Source: Pedobacter ginsengisoli | GTDB lineage: Bacteria > Bacteroidota > Bacteroidia > Sphingobacteriales > Sphingobacteriaceae | Direction of reading: 5' to 3' | DNA length: 64,000 nucleotides | Assembly: GCF_002736205.1 (NCBI RefSeq) | Contig: NZ_CP024091.1 | Coordinates: 4,089,555 to 4,153,554, forward strand | In this document: piece after piece, positions 51,501 to 60,806 of the stretch | How positions within the stretch are numbered: the stretch's first letter is position 1 | How the letters are laid out: each line of letters opens with the position of its first letter | Position numbers and translations under genes: made by a program | The notes under the pieces: model-generated | Databases searched by the model: none | Told to the model about the DNA's origin: nothing | What the model saw: the letters and a program-made list of their open reading frames with translations, nothing else

Positions 51501-51948
51501 TGATGTACATAATGGGAAGGTCAGAGAGGTTGATGTCCATAATAACGGGGTCATCGGGCAAATCCGACGGGAGGTCTGTTTTTGCTTTATCAACGGCATC
51601 TTTAACCCGCTGTTTCGCATCCTTTATATCAACCCCGGTATTAAACTCTGCAGTAATAAAGGAGAAATCCTGAAAGGAATTGGAGGTGATCTTTTTTAAG
51701 CCAAGTGTTCCCCTTATTTCTTTTTCGAGCTGCTTTGTAATCAGGTTCTCCATGTTTGCAGGCGAGGTTCCGGGGTATACGGTTTGCACAAATATTTTAG
51801 GGATTACAACTTCCGGAAAATTCTCTTTTGGCAAACTGTTATAAGAAAAATACCCCGCCAGAATCAGGATACATGTAAACACATATATCGCTGTGCGGTT
51901 ATCTATAGCCCAACTGGATGGGCCGAATTCTTTATTGACGTCTTTCAT
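48574..51948 (-). CDS. RND efflux pump inner-membrane transporter (AcrB/CzcA type)
   Basis: 1,124 residues. Two six-helix repeats each follow a large periplasmic loop. TM4 carries the proton-relay pair in LGLGIVVDDAIVVVENTHR. The N-terminus has IDNRTAIYVFTCILILAGYF then FPEVVIPKIFVQTVYPGTSP. The repeat around GLGIVALAGIVVRNGILLVE is also conserved. Compared with the usual length of about 1,030-1,050 it is longer, with two extra hydrophobic segments between the halves (about residues 525-570, LLVFAGMALLGYLINIGF and FIVLLALLYLLNHFFL). Together with the adaptor and TolC it would export drugs or lipids across both membranes. Confidence 0.93.
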   Translation of the reverse strand: MKDVNKEFGPSSWAIDNRTAIYVFTCILILAGYFSYNSLPKENFPEVVIPKIFVQTVYPGTSPANMENLITKQLEKEIRGTLGLKKITSNSFQDFSFITAEFNTGVDIKDAKQRVKDAVDKAKTDLPSDLPDDPVIMDINLSDLPIMYINISGDYDLKKLKEYADDIEDRVEGLKEIAGVDIVGALEPEIQINVDLRKMESAQISFDDIGNSVRAENLTISGGSVKMDGMQRTLNVKKEFVNAEELGNMIVKSQAGGSVYLKDIAEVKDSFKEQNSYARLYGKNVITLNVRKRSGENLIEASDKINAMLKEMKGTLLPSKLDITITGDQSDQTRITLHDLINTIIIGFILVTLILMFFMGVTNALFVALSVPLSMFIAFLSMPVLGGVFDFNFTMNMMVLFSFLLGLGIVVDDAIVVVENTHRIFDNGKVPIVQAAKMATGEVFMPVLSGTLTTLAPFFPLLFWPGIIGEFMYFLPVTLIVTLSASLVVAYIINPVFAVDFMKPHDDHEDQKPRFDRKVKRTLLVFAGMALLGYLINIGFGNFIVLLALLYLLNHFFLTGVIKKFQTVVWPKAINKYHSLLTWALKRPRTMIWSTVALFFFTMILVNIIPPRVVFFPAADPNFVYVYIELPVGTDQAYTNKIVEKVEQRVEKVVGRRNPDVSSIISNVTVGVTDPQGEDQGEYTNKGKVTVAFVAYGKRTGERTVNYLGKIREAVKGIPGAQISVAQEQGGPPTAKPISIEITGDDLDSIAVTSDRLKKYLDSRQIAGVEELKSDFQNNKPEVIFDIDRERANREWISTGQVGLALRTALYGKEVSKYRDINEDYEINVRAREDQRNNLEALRNMKITYRDMAMNGVIRQVPISSFANIDYINTYGGIKRKQQKRIIILSSNVLSAYNANEVVANIQREINEFKAPAGVEIKMAGEQEEQMETAAFLGTALISALFIILIILVLQFNSISKPVVILSEILFSIIGVLLGVTIFGMELSIVMTGLGIVALAGIVVRNGILLVEFADLMVSQGMEVREAVIEAGRTRMTPVLLTATATMLGLIPLAVGLNLDFVTLFTEFNPHLYFGGDNVAFWGPLSWTIIFGLSFATFLTLVLVPCMYLVADKNSKKIKQWFKK

Positions 51949-51977
51949 ATGATCGTAAGATTATCATGAATCTTTAT

Positions 51978-53078
51978 TTATAGTTTTACTGAATCACCAT
52001 CGTTCAGGTCCTGAAATCCTGTAGTGATCACTTTATCGCCTGATTTTAATCCCGATAAAACCTCTGCCTGGCTATTGGATACTTTTCCTGTTTTGATATC
52101 TGTTTTTTTGGCTTTGCCGTTTACAGCTACAAATACATATTCGCCTGCCTCAGATTTTTGAATGGCATTGATGGGTACAGTTAGCGCCTTATCATTTTTA
52201 TAATCTATAATTTTGAGTACGGCCAGCATGTTCGGTCTGTATTTTTTACTGGGAGGAAGCTTGACCTCTACGTTAAAACCTCTTGATATAGGATCAATAA
52301 CTTTGGCGGCAAATGAAATTTTAGTGTGCAGGTTCTCTGGCACATCAGGCAACGATACCTCTACATCATCGCCCTGGCTTACTCTGGCAGCATAATTTTC
52401 GGAAACGAGTGCTTTTACTTTTAGCCTGCTTGCATTAACAATCCGGATGCCTGTAGGGCTTCCGGGTGCTACAGATTGACCCAGCTTAAGATCCATGGCA
52501 TCAACAGTACCCGAAACCGGGCTTTTGATTTTATTCATTGCGGCCTGAGATTGTAAGGCCGAAAGTTGTTTTTGAAGCCCTTCTTTCCTGCTTTTTTCGG
52601 TCAGGTATTGAACCTCAGTTCCAATTTTCTGATCCCATAGGTTTTTCTGACGGTTAAAAATGGTGGTGGCCAGTTCCAACTGGGTTTGTAATTGTGCAAT
52701 GTTTTGGCGCAACACTTTATCGTCAAGCTGGGCCAGCACCTGACCGCGGCTTACGTTTTGCCCGACCTTTACATAAATCGCAGTTACTGAACCCGGAGAT
52801 TCGGGAGTGATCTCTACATTGTCTTCCGCATCCACCTTACCCTGCACTTCTACAAAGTTCCGGAATTCGGTTTCTTTAAGTTCTGTTGCTGTTACTTCCT
52901 TAATATCTGCCTGACTTTTGCTTTGTCCAAGTTCTTTTTCCAGCTGCTCAATTTTTCCATTAAGTGCGGTACGTTCTTTTTTCAGTTGTTCAAGCTCTGC
53001 TTTTTTATCCGCAGGTTTTTCCGATGACCCGCAGGAAGCCAGAAAAAGAACTAATGCGATGCTATATATTGTTTTCAT
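51978..53078 (-). CDS. RND efflux periplasmic adaptor (membrane-fusion lipoprotein)
   Basis: 366 residues. It has a lipobox (LVLFLASCGSS), a first coiled coil (about 25-60), a split lipoyl/barrel domain (VEITPESPGSVTAIYVKVGQ and IKSPVSGTVDAMDLKLGQSV), the hairpin between them, and a beta-barrel with terminal membrane-proximal domain. This is the usual membrane-fusion layout. It lies 18 bases after tolC and 29 before the RND gene, in one operon. Confidence 0.93.
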   Translation of the reverse strand: MKTIYSIALVLFLASCGSSEKPADKKAELEQLKKERTALNGKIEQLEKELGQSKSQADIKEVTATELKETEFRNFVEVQGKVDAEDNVEITPESPGSVTAIYVKVGQNVSRGQVLAQLDDKVLRQNIAQLQTQLELATTIFNRQKNLWDQKIGTEVQYLTEKSRKEGLQKQLSALQSQAAMNKIKSPVSGTVDAMDLKLGQSVAPGSPTGIRIVNASRLKVKALVSENYAARVSQGDDVEVSLPDVPENLHTKISFAAKVIDPISRGFNVEVKLPPSKKYRPNMLAVLKIIDYKNDKALTVPINAIQKSEAGEYVFVAVNGKAKKTDIKTGKVSNSQAEVLSGLKSGDKVITTGFQDLNDGDSVKL

Positions 53079-53095
53079 GAGTTTATGTTGCTTGG

Positions 53096-54442
53096 TTAAT
53101 AGTTGATTTTTCCTGTTGCCTTATCCAGATCTACCTTATTGATGAGCAGATTATACAAAGCGGTGATGTAGTTGTTTTGCGCTTCCTTTAATGAAGTTTC
53201 GGCAGTAGTAACTTCCAGACTAGAGCCTATTCCCTGCTCATATTTGATCCGGGTTACCCTTAAAATTTCTTCGGCAAGCTTTAAATTTCTTTCCTGGTTT
53301 TCCAGTGAGCGCTGGCTATTGGCATATAGCTTTTGATTTGTGGAGATTTCATTTACGATGCCATTCCTGAGGTCTTCCATCTTATTTTCTGTTTGCTTTA
53401 CCACCAGCTTAGCGTTTCGTAACTGATAAATGCGCTGCCCGCCATTAATCAGGTTCCAGGAAAGGGTTAGCCCAATTACTGATGTGGGGTAGTTTTGATT
53501 GTACAGGTTTGAGAAGTTATCGGACTGAAAACTTTTGGTTGCACTTGCAAAACCTTTTAATGTAGGCAAGAAAGTACTTTTGTATCTTTTCACATCCAGA
53601 AGGTTTAACTTTTTCTGTGTTTCTAAAAGGGAATACTCAATTCTTGCCTTGTAGGCAGAAGTGTCGGCTGCCACAACTGAAACCGGCTGGGCGCGCACCT
53701 CACTTATCTTATCAACAGGCTCAAGTGAAGCAGTAACAGGCATTCCCATCTGGAACTTGAGCAGATCGATATTTACTGATAGCAAGCGGGTTGCATTTTC
53801 GCGTTCCGTTTCCAGGTTATTCTTTAAAACCAGTAACCTGTCGGCATCAATTTTTTCTGCAAAGCCATTTTTAAACATGGCTTCCGTATCGTTAAAAGAT
53901 TTTGCAAGCTGTACCAGATTGGCATCTATCAGTTTTAACTGTTCCTTATTTACCAATACAGAATAGTAGGCCTTTGTAACGGCAACTACGGTTTCGATTT
54001 TAGTTCTTGTAGTGCTTCTTACAGACAACTCTTTATAAGTTTTTGAAGCCTGCAGGCCTACAATATAAGTTCCATCAAAAAGGAGCTGATTTAGTTCTAT
54101 GCCTGCTGAAGAGTTATACTTTACACCAAACTTAACCGGAATTTGGGTGCCCGGCTGACCAAAGAATTCGCCAGGCAGCAAACTTGTTGGTACTTTTAGG
54201 TAATCCTGAAAGTTAAAAGTAGTGGAGACTTGCGGTAAGCCTGTACCAACGGTTTTTTTAACATCATTTTTAGCTATTTCTTCATCAATTTGCGCGTTTA
54301 ACACGGCCGATTGATGGCTTAGGGCATAATCAACAGCCTCTTTTAAGCTGAACTTATAATTCAGGGAATCAGTTACCTGAGCCTGAACTATTCCGCCGGC
54401 AAAAAAAAGGAGCAGAAGTATGAGATAGATTTTGGTTTTCAT
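53096..54442 (-). CDS. TolC-family outer-membrane efflux channel
   Basis: 448 residues with signal peptide (MKTKIYLILLLLFFAGGIVQAQ). Two OEP repeats are visible, each with a long helical hairpin and a beta segment: SLKEAVDYALSHQSAVLNAQ opens the first, and GLTLSWNLINGGQRIYQLRN lies in the second. LEVTTAETSLKEAQNNYITA is a diagnostic late helix. It is 12 bases after the UvrA-like gene and begins the pump genes. Confidence 0.93.
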   Translation of the reverse strand: MKTKIYLILLLLFFAGGIVQAQVTDSLNYKFSLKEAVDYALSHQSAVLNAQIDEEIAKNDVKKTVGTGLPQVSTTFNFQDYLKVPTSLLPGEFFGQPGTQIPVKFGVKYNSSAGIELNQLLFDGTYIVGLQASKTYKELSVRSTTRTKIETVVAVTKAYYSVLVNKEQLKLIDANLVQLAKSFNDTEAMFKNGFAEKIDADRLLVLKNNLETERENATRLLSVNIDLLKFQMGMPVTASLEPVDKISEVRAQPVSVVAADTSAYKARIEYSLLETQKKLNLLDVKRYKSTFLPTLKGFASATKSFQSDNFSNLYNQNYPTSVIGLTLSWNLINGGQRIYQLRNAKLVVKQTENKMEDLRNGIVNEISTNQKLYANSQRSLENQERNLKLAEEILRVTRIKYEQGIGSSLEVTTAETSLKEAQNNYITALYNLLINKVDLDKATGKINY

Positions 54443-54454
54443 AGGTATTGCGAC

Positions 54455-56722
54455 TTATAGGATTAATTGCTTTTCTTTATTTAGGTAATGCCCGGTTAAC
54501 GAACCGGGGTATTCTATTAATGCAGCGGGAGTTCCAGTAAAGATGACCTCGCCCCCTTTTTTACCGCCTTCCGGCCCCATGTCAATGATCCAATCGGCAT
54601 TTTTGATCACATCAAGGTTATGTTCAATTACGATTACAGAATTCCCGATATCAACCAGGTGGTTCATGATTTGCAGCAAATGCTCTACATCAGACATATG
54701 TAATCCGGTGGTTGGCTCATCCAATACATAAATACTGCCCCGCTTGTGCAGGTTGCCGGCAAGTTTTATCCGCTGACATTCGCCACCGGAAAGTGTGCTA
54801 AGGGGCTGCCCGAGGGTCAGGTAATCGAGCCCAACATCCAGGATGGCTTCTATTTTTCGTTTCAGATCCTTCTTATCAAAAAAATCTACAGCTTCCTGTA
54901 CAGTCATGGCCAATACCTCACTAATGGATTTTCCATTTAATTTATATGCCAGCACTTCTTCTCTAAACCGCTTGCCATTGCATATTTCGCATTCGGTTTT
55001 TACAGGCTCCAGAAAAGCAAGATCAGTATAGATAAAGCCAAGGCCCTGACAGTTAGGGCAGGCTCCTTTTGAATTAAAACTAAACAGGGAGGCACTAACC
55101 TTGTTATGCTGAGCAAAAATCCGGCGGATCTCGTCCATAATACCCGTATAAGTAGCAGGATTAGAACGCACAGAGGTGCTTACAGCCGTTTGATCAATAA
55201 TGATTGCTTCGGGATATTGTTTTATAAACTCGTGATTGATGAGTGAACTTTTACCTGATCCGGCAACGCCTGTTACCACTGTAAAGACTCCTGTTGGAAT
55301 ATCTACAGTCAGGTTTTTAAGGTTATGCGCTTTTGCGTTGTGCACAGTAAGCACTCCTTTTGCTTTGCGATAAGATGATTTTGCATAATGCTGTCGGTTT
55401 ATGTAATTCCCGGTTAAAGTGTCTGCCTTTAGCAAACCATCTACAGTTCCCTGATACACAATTTCGCCTCCGTGAGTTCCGGCATGTGGACCAACATCTA
55501 CCACATGGTCGGCAATTCTGATCACCTCCGGATCATGTTCTACCACCAGAATGGTATTCCCCTTGTCGCGAAGCTGGAGTAAAAGTTCATTCAGGCGATG
55601 CACATCATGCTGATGCAGGCCAACACTTGGCTCGTCGAAAATATAGATCATATCGGTAAGACTGCTCCCCAGATGCCTTACCATTTTAATGCGCTGAGAC
55701 TCTCCGCCAGAAAGGCTTGTGGTTTCCCTGTCGAGGCTAAGGTATTCCAGGCCTATATCTATCAGATGCTGCAAACGCATCATTAATGCGGAAGTCATGG
55801 TTTCGGCTATTGCATCATCTATCTGGGCAATAATTTTAATCAGTTCATCTACTTCAAGATTAGTAAGCTGAGCAATGTTATATCCGTTTATGCGACAGCT
55901 TAATGCAGCCTGACTTAGCCTTGTTCCTTTACATAAGGGACAGGGAGCAAAAAGGATAAACCGTTCAAGCGTGCGACGCATGGACTCGGACAGGATACTG
56001 GTATCACGCTGGATGTACATCCGGTTAAACTTATCAACCAGTCCTTCAAAACTGACATTAAGGGGAACATTGTCTTTCTTAACCTGAAACTTCTTTTTTT
56101 TTCCGTACAGCAGTGTTTGCCATTCTTCATCACTATAATCTTTAAGTTTTTTATCATTATCAAAAAAACCGGAATAAGCATAGGTGTTAAAATACCAGCT
56201 TCCTACAGCAAACATGGGGAATAAGATTGCCCCCTCGTTAAGCGATTTAGATTTATCGAGAAATTTATCGAGATTCAGTTTTACAGTTTCGCCTAGGCCA
56301 TTGCATTCAGGACACATTCCGGCAGGATCATTAAAAGAAAAAGCATTTGAATAGCCAACAAAGGGCTTTCCAATTCTTGAAAACAAAAGACGCAGAATGG
56401 AATAAATATCTGTGATGGTTCCTACTGTTGAGCGGGAATTACCGCCTAAACGCTTTTGATCTATAACGATTGCTGTTGACAGGTTACTTATGGAATCTGC
56501 ATCAGGCTGACTATGTTTTGGTAAGCGGTTTCTAACAAATGTAGAAAAGGTCTCGTTGAGCTGCCTTTGGGCCTCGGCCCCGATGGTATCAAAAACAATA
56601 GAGGACTTACCCGAGCCAGACACTCCGGTAAAAACAGTAATTTTTCTTTTTGGGATCCTCAGCGAAATATTTTTAAGGTTATTTTCGCGGGCACCTCTGA
56701 TCTCTATAAATTCTTGTTTCAT
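54455..56722 (-). CDS. UvrA-like ABC ATPase lacking the UvrB-binding domain
   Basis: 755 residues, about 200 shorter than housekeeping UvrA. Two ABC modules are complete. Walker A TVFTGVSGSGKSSIVFDTIG and VVTGVAGSGKSSLINHEF, signatures LSGGESQRIKM and LSGGECQRIKLAGNL, and two zinc clusters (CPECNGLG with CPLCKGTR; CPNCQGLG with CEICNGKR) are seen. The UvrB-binding insert of true UvrA is missing, as in DrrC-type and other UvrA paralogues linked to drug resistance. Its place at the head of an RND operon supports a resistance or self-protection role rather than general repair. Confidence 0.88.
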   Translation of the reverse strand: MKQEFIEIRGARENNLKNISLRIPKRKITVFTGVSGSGKSSIVFDTIGAEAQRQLNETFSTFVRNRLPKHSQPDADSISNLSTAIVIDQKRLGGNSRSTVGTITDIYSILRLLFSRIGKPFVGYSNAFSFNDPAGMCPECNGLGETVKLNLDKFLDKSKSLNEGAILFPMFAVGSWYFNTYAYSGFFDNDKKLKDYSDEEWQTLLYGKKKKFQVKKDNVPLNVSFEGLVDKFNRMYIQRDTSILSESMRRTLERFILFAPCPLCKGTRLSQAALSCRINGYNIAQLTNLEVDELIKIIAQIDDAIAETMTSALMMRLQHLIDIGLEYLSLDRETTSLSGGESQRIKMVRHLGSSLTDMIYIFDEPSVGLHQHDVHRLNELLLQLRDKGNTILVVEHDPEVIRIADHVVDVGPHAGTHGGEIVYQGTVDGLLKADTLTGNYINRQHYAKSSYRKAKGVLTVHNAKAHNLKNLTVDIPTGVFTVVTGVAGSGKSSLINHEFIKQYPEAIIIDQTAVSTSVRSNPATYTGIMDEIRRIFAQHNKVSASLFSFNSKGACPNCQGLGFIYTDLAFLEPVKTECEICNGKRFREEVLAYKLNGKSISEVLAMTVQEAVDFFDKKDLKRKIEAILDVGLDYLTLGQPLSTLSGGECQRIKLAGNLHKRGSIYVLDEPTTGLHMSDVEHLLQIMNHLVDIGNSVIVIEHNLDVIKNADWIIDMGPEGGKKGGEVIFTGTPAALIEYPGSLTGHYLNKEKQLIL

Positions 56723-56916
56723 CGGATTTTGAATTAACAGATAAACGGGCTAATTATTTGGCTTATCAAAATTGGTTTAAAATGAAGTTTAGCCACCCCT
56801 TCTGAAAGGAGAATAAACCATGCAAAAAGGAATAATTTCCTGACTCCTTCTTTTAAAAAGTAAAATTTAACTAAATTCGTTTTAGTGAAGCGCCTTTAAC
56901 ATCATCTCCTAACCAT

Positions 56917-57864
56917 ATGAATGACAATGAATTAAAAGCACCCCTCATTACAAACCTCTCAGAAAACTGCGAGCTGCACTATATTGACGAATTAGGTGCA
57001 TCGGGCTACATGAACATCAATGAAATTAAGATTGATGGTGCAGATATTTTTACTGCAAGCTGCAAACAGGAGCAGGAAATTACCATGCGGGAACAAACAG
57101 AAACACCTACTTTAAATATGTATTTTTCGCTGCAAGGACAAAGTGCAGCCTGGGAAGCGCAAAGTAAGGACAGGTATGTGCTTAATGATAATGAGCATGT
57201 GGTATCTTTTATGCCAAGCTTTGATGGATACTATGCTTTGAGCAGTCCGGAGATTAAAAGCTTTGGCATCTCTCTTTATGAACCGTTTTTTCGCAGATTG
57301 TTTGCAACAGACATGGATTGTTTAAAACGTTTCTGGGATAAGGTAGAGGCGGGAAAAATGGCCGAGATTTCGAAGCACGGCCTTCCTGTAACAGCTAAAC
57401 AGCAGGTACTGATTAATGAGATACAGCAATGCGTTTATTCGGGCCACATGAGGCAGTTGTTTTTTGAATCGAAAATTATTGAGCTTTTTCTGCTTCAGGC
57501 GGAACAGGCAGACAGTTTAGATGGCCAAAAGCCGATTAAAATTGAGCGCCACAATGTTGACAAACTTCATGCTGCCAAACAGTTTGTACAGCAAAGGATG
57601 TTTGATCCTTTGACCTTAAATGGAATTGCACGCGAAGCCGGACTTAATGAATTTATGCTGAAAAAGGGCTTTAAAGAACTTTTTGGACTGACGGTATTTG
57701 GATACTTAAATGAACTAAAAATGAATTATGCCCGGCAGGTGTTGCTGGATACAAACTGTACAGTATATGAAGTGGCCTATAGCATTGGATATAATGAGCC
57801 ATATAACTTTTCTAAAGCTTTTAAAAAGCATTTTGGTTATTCGCCCGGGGAATTAAAAAGATAA
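56917..57864 (+). CDS. AraC-family transcriptional regulator
   Basis: 315 residues. The C-terminal pair of helix-turn-helix motifs lies at about 220-312 (LTLNGIAREAGLNEFMLKKG and TVYEVAYSIGYNEPYNFSKA, ending HFGYSPGELKR). The N-terminal part is a variable sensing domain with few recognisable residues. It is divergent from the UvrA/efflux operon across a 194-base gap, so it may control that operon in response to a pump substrate. Confidence 0.9.
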   Translation: MNDNELKAPLITNLSENCELHYIDELGASGYMNINEIKIDGADIFTASCKQEQEITMREQTETPTLNMYFSLQGQSAAWEAQSKDRYVLNDNEHVVSFMPSFDGYYALSSPEIKSFGISLYEPFFRRLFATDMDCLKRFWDKVEAGKMAEISKHGLPVTAKQQVLINEIQQCVYSGHMRQLFFESKIIELFLLQAEQADSLDGQKPIKIERHNVDKLHAAKQFVQQRMFDPLTLNGIAREAGLNEFMLKKGFKELFGLTVFGYLNELKMNYARQVLLDTNCTVYEVAYSIGYNEPYNFSKAFKKHFGYSPGELKR

Positions 57865-58060
57865 CTTTAGTAACCTTAATCTTTAACGCAGCGGACAGAA
57901 ATGGCTGCTTCACCATGCGTTTGCCTGGCAATGGGGCTGGCCAGAAACCTACGGATAATTGGAAGATTATCCGGCGCTATGATGGAAGTCCAATCTGAGT
58001 CTTATCAGCAGATAAAATTTTAATTCCATAGATTTGCATGATAACATAAAAAAGCTAGAT

Positions 58061-59836
58061 ATGACTTATCCGGAAAAACTGAGCGAGATACGTAAACAAA
58101 TGCAGGCCGACAATGTACAGGCTTACATTATTCCATCTGCAGACCCACACATTAGCGAATACCTGCCTAATCATTATAAATGCATCCCCTTTGCTTCGGG
58201 CTTTACCGGATCCGCGGGTACACTGGTAATAACAGCAGACTTTGCAGGTTTGTGGACTGACTTCCGTTACTTTGAACAGGCTGCAGAACAATTAGAAAAT
58301 AGCGGTTTTGAGCTGGTGAAACAAAAAGTTCAACATGCTCCTGAATACATTCAATGGCTTATTGAAAAATTTGACAATGGTGCTGTGGTTGCCAGCAATG
58401 AAAAATTGCTTTCGCTGCTTTTAGGTGATTTGCTTACACAACAGTTTTCGGCTAAGAACATCAATCTGGTTAGTAAAGATTATTTAAGTTCCATTTGGGA
58501 AAATAGGCCTGAGTTACCGAAACAAAATGCCTTTTTAATAGCAGAAAAACACATAGAACAGTCTGTGAGCAGTAAACTTGCTGAGGTACGTTCATCACTT
58601 ACCAAACATGGTGCAGTTTATCATCTAATATCGTCTTTAGATGACATGGCCTGGTTATTTAATATCCGTGGTAACGATGTGAGCTATAACCCTGTGGTTT
58701 TAAGTTTTGCTTTGATCAATCAGGACCATGCTAAAATATTCATCAATCCTGATAAATTAAACGCTGATAACAAGGCCCAGTTATTAAAAGAGGGTGTAGA
58801 GGTATTTGATTATGAAGAAATAGAAGAGGCCTTAGAAAGAATTCCAGAGAACAGCTCTATATTGATTGATCCGAAACGTAACTGTTTTGCTTATGCCAAG
58901 CTCATTCCGAAAACTGTAAGGATTATAAAAGAGATTAATCCTTCGACCCAGCTTAAAGCTATTAAAAACGAAACAGAGCTTGCCAATACGCGCACAGCAA
59001 TGGTTAAGGATGGGGTTGCAGTTAGCCGCTTTATGAAATGGCTTTCGGAAAATATTGGAAAAACTGTAATCACAGAACTTTCGGCTGCTGCTGAGTTGCT
59101 AAAGTTCAGAGCTGCGCAGGAAGGCTTTGTTGGGGATAGTTTTAATACCATTAGTGCCTATAAAGCGCATGGTGCCCTGCCTCATTATGGCGCATCTGAA
59201 GAAAGCAATTCGGAAGTAAAAGCTGAAGGCTTGTTTCTGGTAGATTCGGGAGGCCAGTATTTTTATGGCACAACGGATATTACACGGACCATACCAATGG
59301 GAAACAATACGGAAGAGGAAAAAACTGACTACACGCTGGTATTAAAAGGAATGATTGAAGGATGTAAGTCGCGCTTTCCAAAAGGCACCTGTGGCTATCA
59401 GATAGATGCCATAACACGTAAACCTCTTTGGGATTATGCCATTAACTTTGGTCATGGAACTGGCCATGGTGTAGGTTATTTTTTAAATGTGCACGAAGGC
59501 CCTCAGGTGATTAACCCAACACCAACACCTGTTGCCATGGAACCGGGAATGATTACCTCTATTGAGCCAGGAATTTACCGCCCGGGGAAACATGGGGTGA
59601 GAATTGAAAACCTTGTGAATACCATTCAAGATGTAACCAATGAGTTCAATGAATTTTATGCTTTTGAGTGTTTAACCATTGCACCAATAAGTACGCAGAT
59701 TGTTAAAAAGGAGTTACTGGAACAGCATCAGATTGATTGGCTGAATGGCTATAATGCAATGGTCTTTGAGAAACTTAGTCCGTTTTTGAGTGAAGAAGAA
59801 GTGAAGTGGTTGGCTGGAGAAACAAAGGGAATTTAG
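58061..59836 (+). CDS. Aminopeptidase P family metallopeptidase (Xaa-Pro aminopeptidase)
   Basis: 591 residues from the ATG at 58061 (MTYPEKLSEIRKQM); an in-frame TTG at 58034 is less likely. Two creatinase-like N-domains (YIIPSADPHISEYLP, FASGFTGSAGTLVI) precede a pita-bread catalytic domain. The metal ligands are visible: Asp in LFLVDSGGQYF and TTDITRTIP, His in NFGHGTGHGVGYF, Glu in ITSIEPGIYRPG and GVRIENLV. It removes N-terminal residues before proline in the cytoplasm. No operon partner. Confidence 0.93.
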   Translation: MTYPEKLSEIRKQMQADNVQAYIIPSADPHISEYLPNHYKCIPFASGFTGSAGTLVITADFAGLWTDFRYFEQAAEQLENSGFELVKQKVQHAPEYIQWLIEKFDNGAVVASNEKLLSLLLGDLLTQQFSAKNINLVSKDYLSSIWENRPELPKQNAFLIAEKHIEQSVSSKLAEVRSSLTKHGAVYHLISSLDDMAWLFNIRGNDVSYNPVVLSFALINQDHAKIFINPDKLNADNKAQLLKEGVEVFDYEEIEEALERIPENSSILIDPKRNCFAYAKLIPKTVRIIKEINPSTQLKAIKNETELANTRTAMVKDGVAVSRFMKWLSENIGKTVITELSAAAELLKFRAAQEGFVGDSFNTISAYKAHGALPHYGASEESNSEVKAEGLFLVDSGGQYFYGTTDITRTIPMGNNTEEEKTDYTLVLKGMIEGCKSRFPKGTCGYQIDAITRKPLWDYAINFGHGTGHGVGYFLNVHEGPQVINPTPTPVAMEPGMITSIEPGIYRPGKHGVRIENLVNTIQDVTNEFNEFYAFECLTIAPISTQIVKKELLEQHQIDWLNGYNAMVFEKLSPFLSEEEVKWLAGETKGI

Positions 59837-59945
59837 TATTCTCTTCAAAAACCGTTTAATATGTGCTGAAAGGCGAATACGAACGCTGGGCCTTTCTGAG
59901 GGCAACTAGAATTTCAGGGAACAGAACAAAATAAAGTTTCGATTA

Positions 59946-60005
59946 AAAGGTTAGCTTTCTTAGAACACCCTGCAAAAGGGGTTAAATCTAAGGAAGCCAA
60001 CCTTT
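59946..60005. terminator. Bidirectional terminator between convergent genes
   Basis: A long stem (AAAGGTTAGCTTTCTTAGA against TCTAAGGAAGCCAACCTTT, two mismatches) with an inner ACCC/GGGGT stem is followed by T-rich sequence on the plus strand. It lies between the peptidase and the fucose operon and can serve both. Confidence 0.8.
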
Positions 60006-60016
60006 GCTATTTTTCT

Positions 60017-60799
60017 TTAACTTACAGAACGGTCTAAATGAACATATCCTCCATCAACATAGACCAATTGCCCTGTAGTATGGCTGGAAACTTCTGATAA
60101 TAAAAACACCGTAGCATTTGCTATCTCTTCGGCAGTTGTCATTCTGTTTCCCAATGGGATTTTAGCTTTAATTGAAGCCAGTTTTTCTTCAGAATTAGGT
60201 ATTGAGCTAATCCATGTTTGATATAATGGCGTATAGCATTCTGATACGATCACAGCATTTACACGGATGCCGTGAGGTAATAGTTCAACTGCCCACTCTC
60301 TGGTAAGGGCATTTCTGCCTCCGTTAGCTGCTGCATAAGCAGATGTTCCTCCCTGACCGGTATCCGCAACTTTTGAGCCTATATTTACAATAGCTCCTTT
60401 GGATTTGATCAATGCTGGTAAAGCATGGTGTGCCATTAAATAATAGTGCACCAAGTTTTTATGTAAGCTATCAACAAATTTTTCGTAGCTGCCATTGGTT
60501 AAACTAACACCATCATTTACGCCGGCATTGTTTACCAGACCATCTATTCGACCGAATTTTTCCAAAACCTGAGCTATCGCTTTGGCATTATCATCAGGAT
60601 TGGTTAATTCAGCAACAATCTGAAATACTTTACCCCCATTTGCAGCCACATCGTCGGCTACTTTTAAGTTGTCGGCTTCGTTACGTCCAATTATTACAGG
60701 GATGGCTCCTTCATTTGCCAATACCCTTACAATGCCTTCGCCAATACCTTTGGCGCCACCAGTTACGATAATTACTTTATCTTTTAATTGCAGATCCAT
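60017..60799 (-). CDS. Short-chain dehydrogenase, probable L-fucose dehydrogenase
   Basis: 260 residues with the SDR motifs TGGAKGIGEG (cofactor), NNAG in DGLVNNAGVNDG, catalytic Ser in IVNIGSKVADTG and YxxxN in SAYAAANGGRNAL, where Asn replaces the usual Lys. The C-terminus ends TGQLVYVDGGYVHLD. In the context of a lactonase, dehydratase and hydrolase of the L-fuconate pathway it most likely oxidises L-fucose to L-fuconolactone. The Lys-to-Asn change at the catalytic YxxxK should be checked before calling it active. Confidence 0.78.
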   Translation of the reverse strand: MDLQLKDKVIIVTGGAKGIGEGIVRVLANEGAIPVIIGRNEADNLKVADDVAANGGKVFQIVAELTNPDDNAKAIAQVLEKFGRIDGLVNNAGVNDGVSLTNGSYEKFVDSLHKNLVHYYLMAHHALPALIKSKGAIVNIGSKVADTGQGGTSAYAAANGGRNALTREWAVELLPHGIRVNAVIVSECYTPLYQTWISSIPNSEEKLASIKAKIPLGNRMTTAEEIANATVFLLSEVSSHTTGQLVYVDGGYVHLDRSVS

Positions 60800-60806
60800 A
60801 GATTGC

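Noticed and set aside
57860..58033. Terminator-like hairpin GGATAAT/ATTATCC after the AraC gene
   Set aside because: No following T run, and the stem is AT-rich and short.
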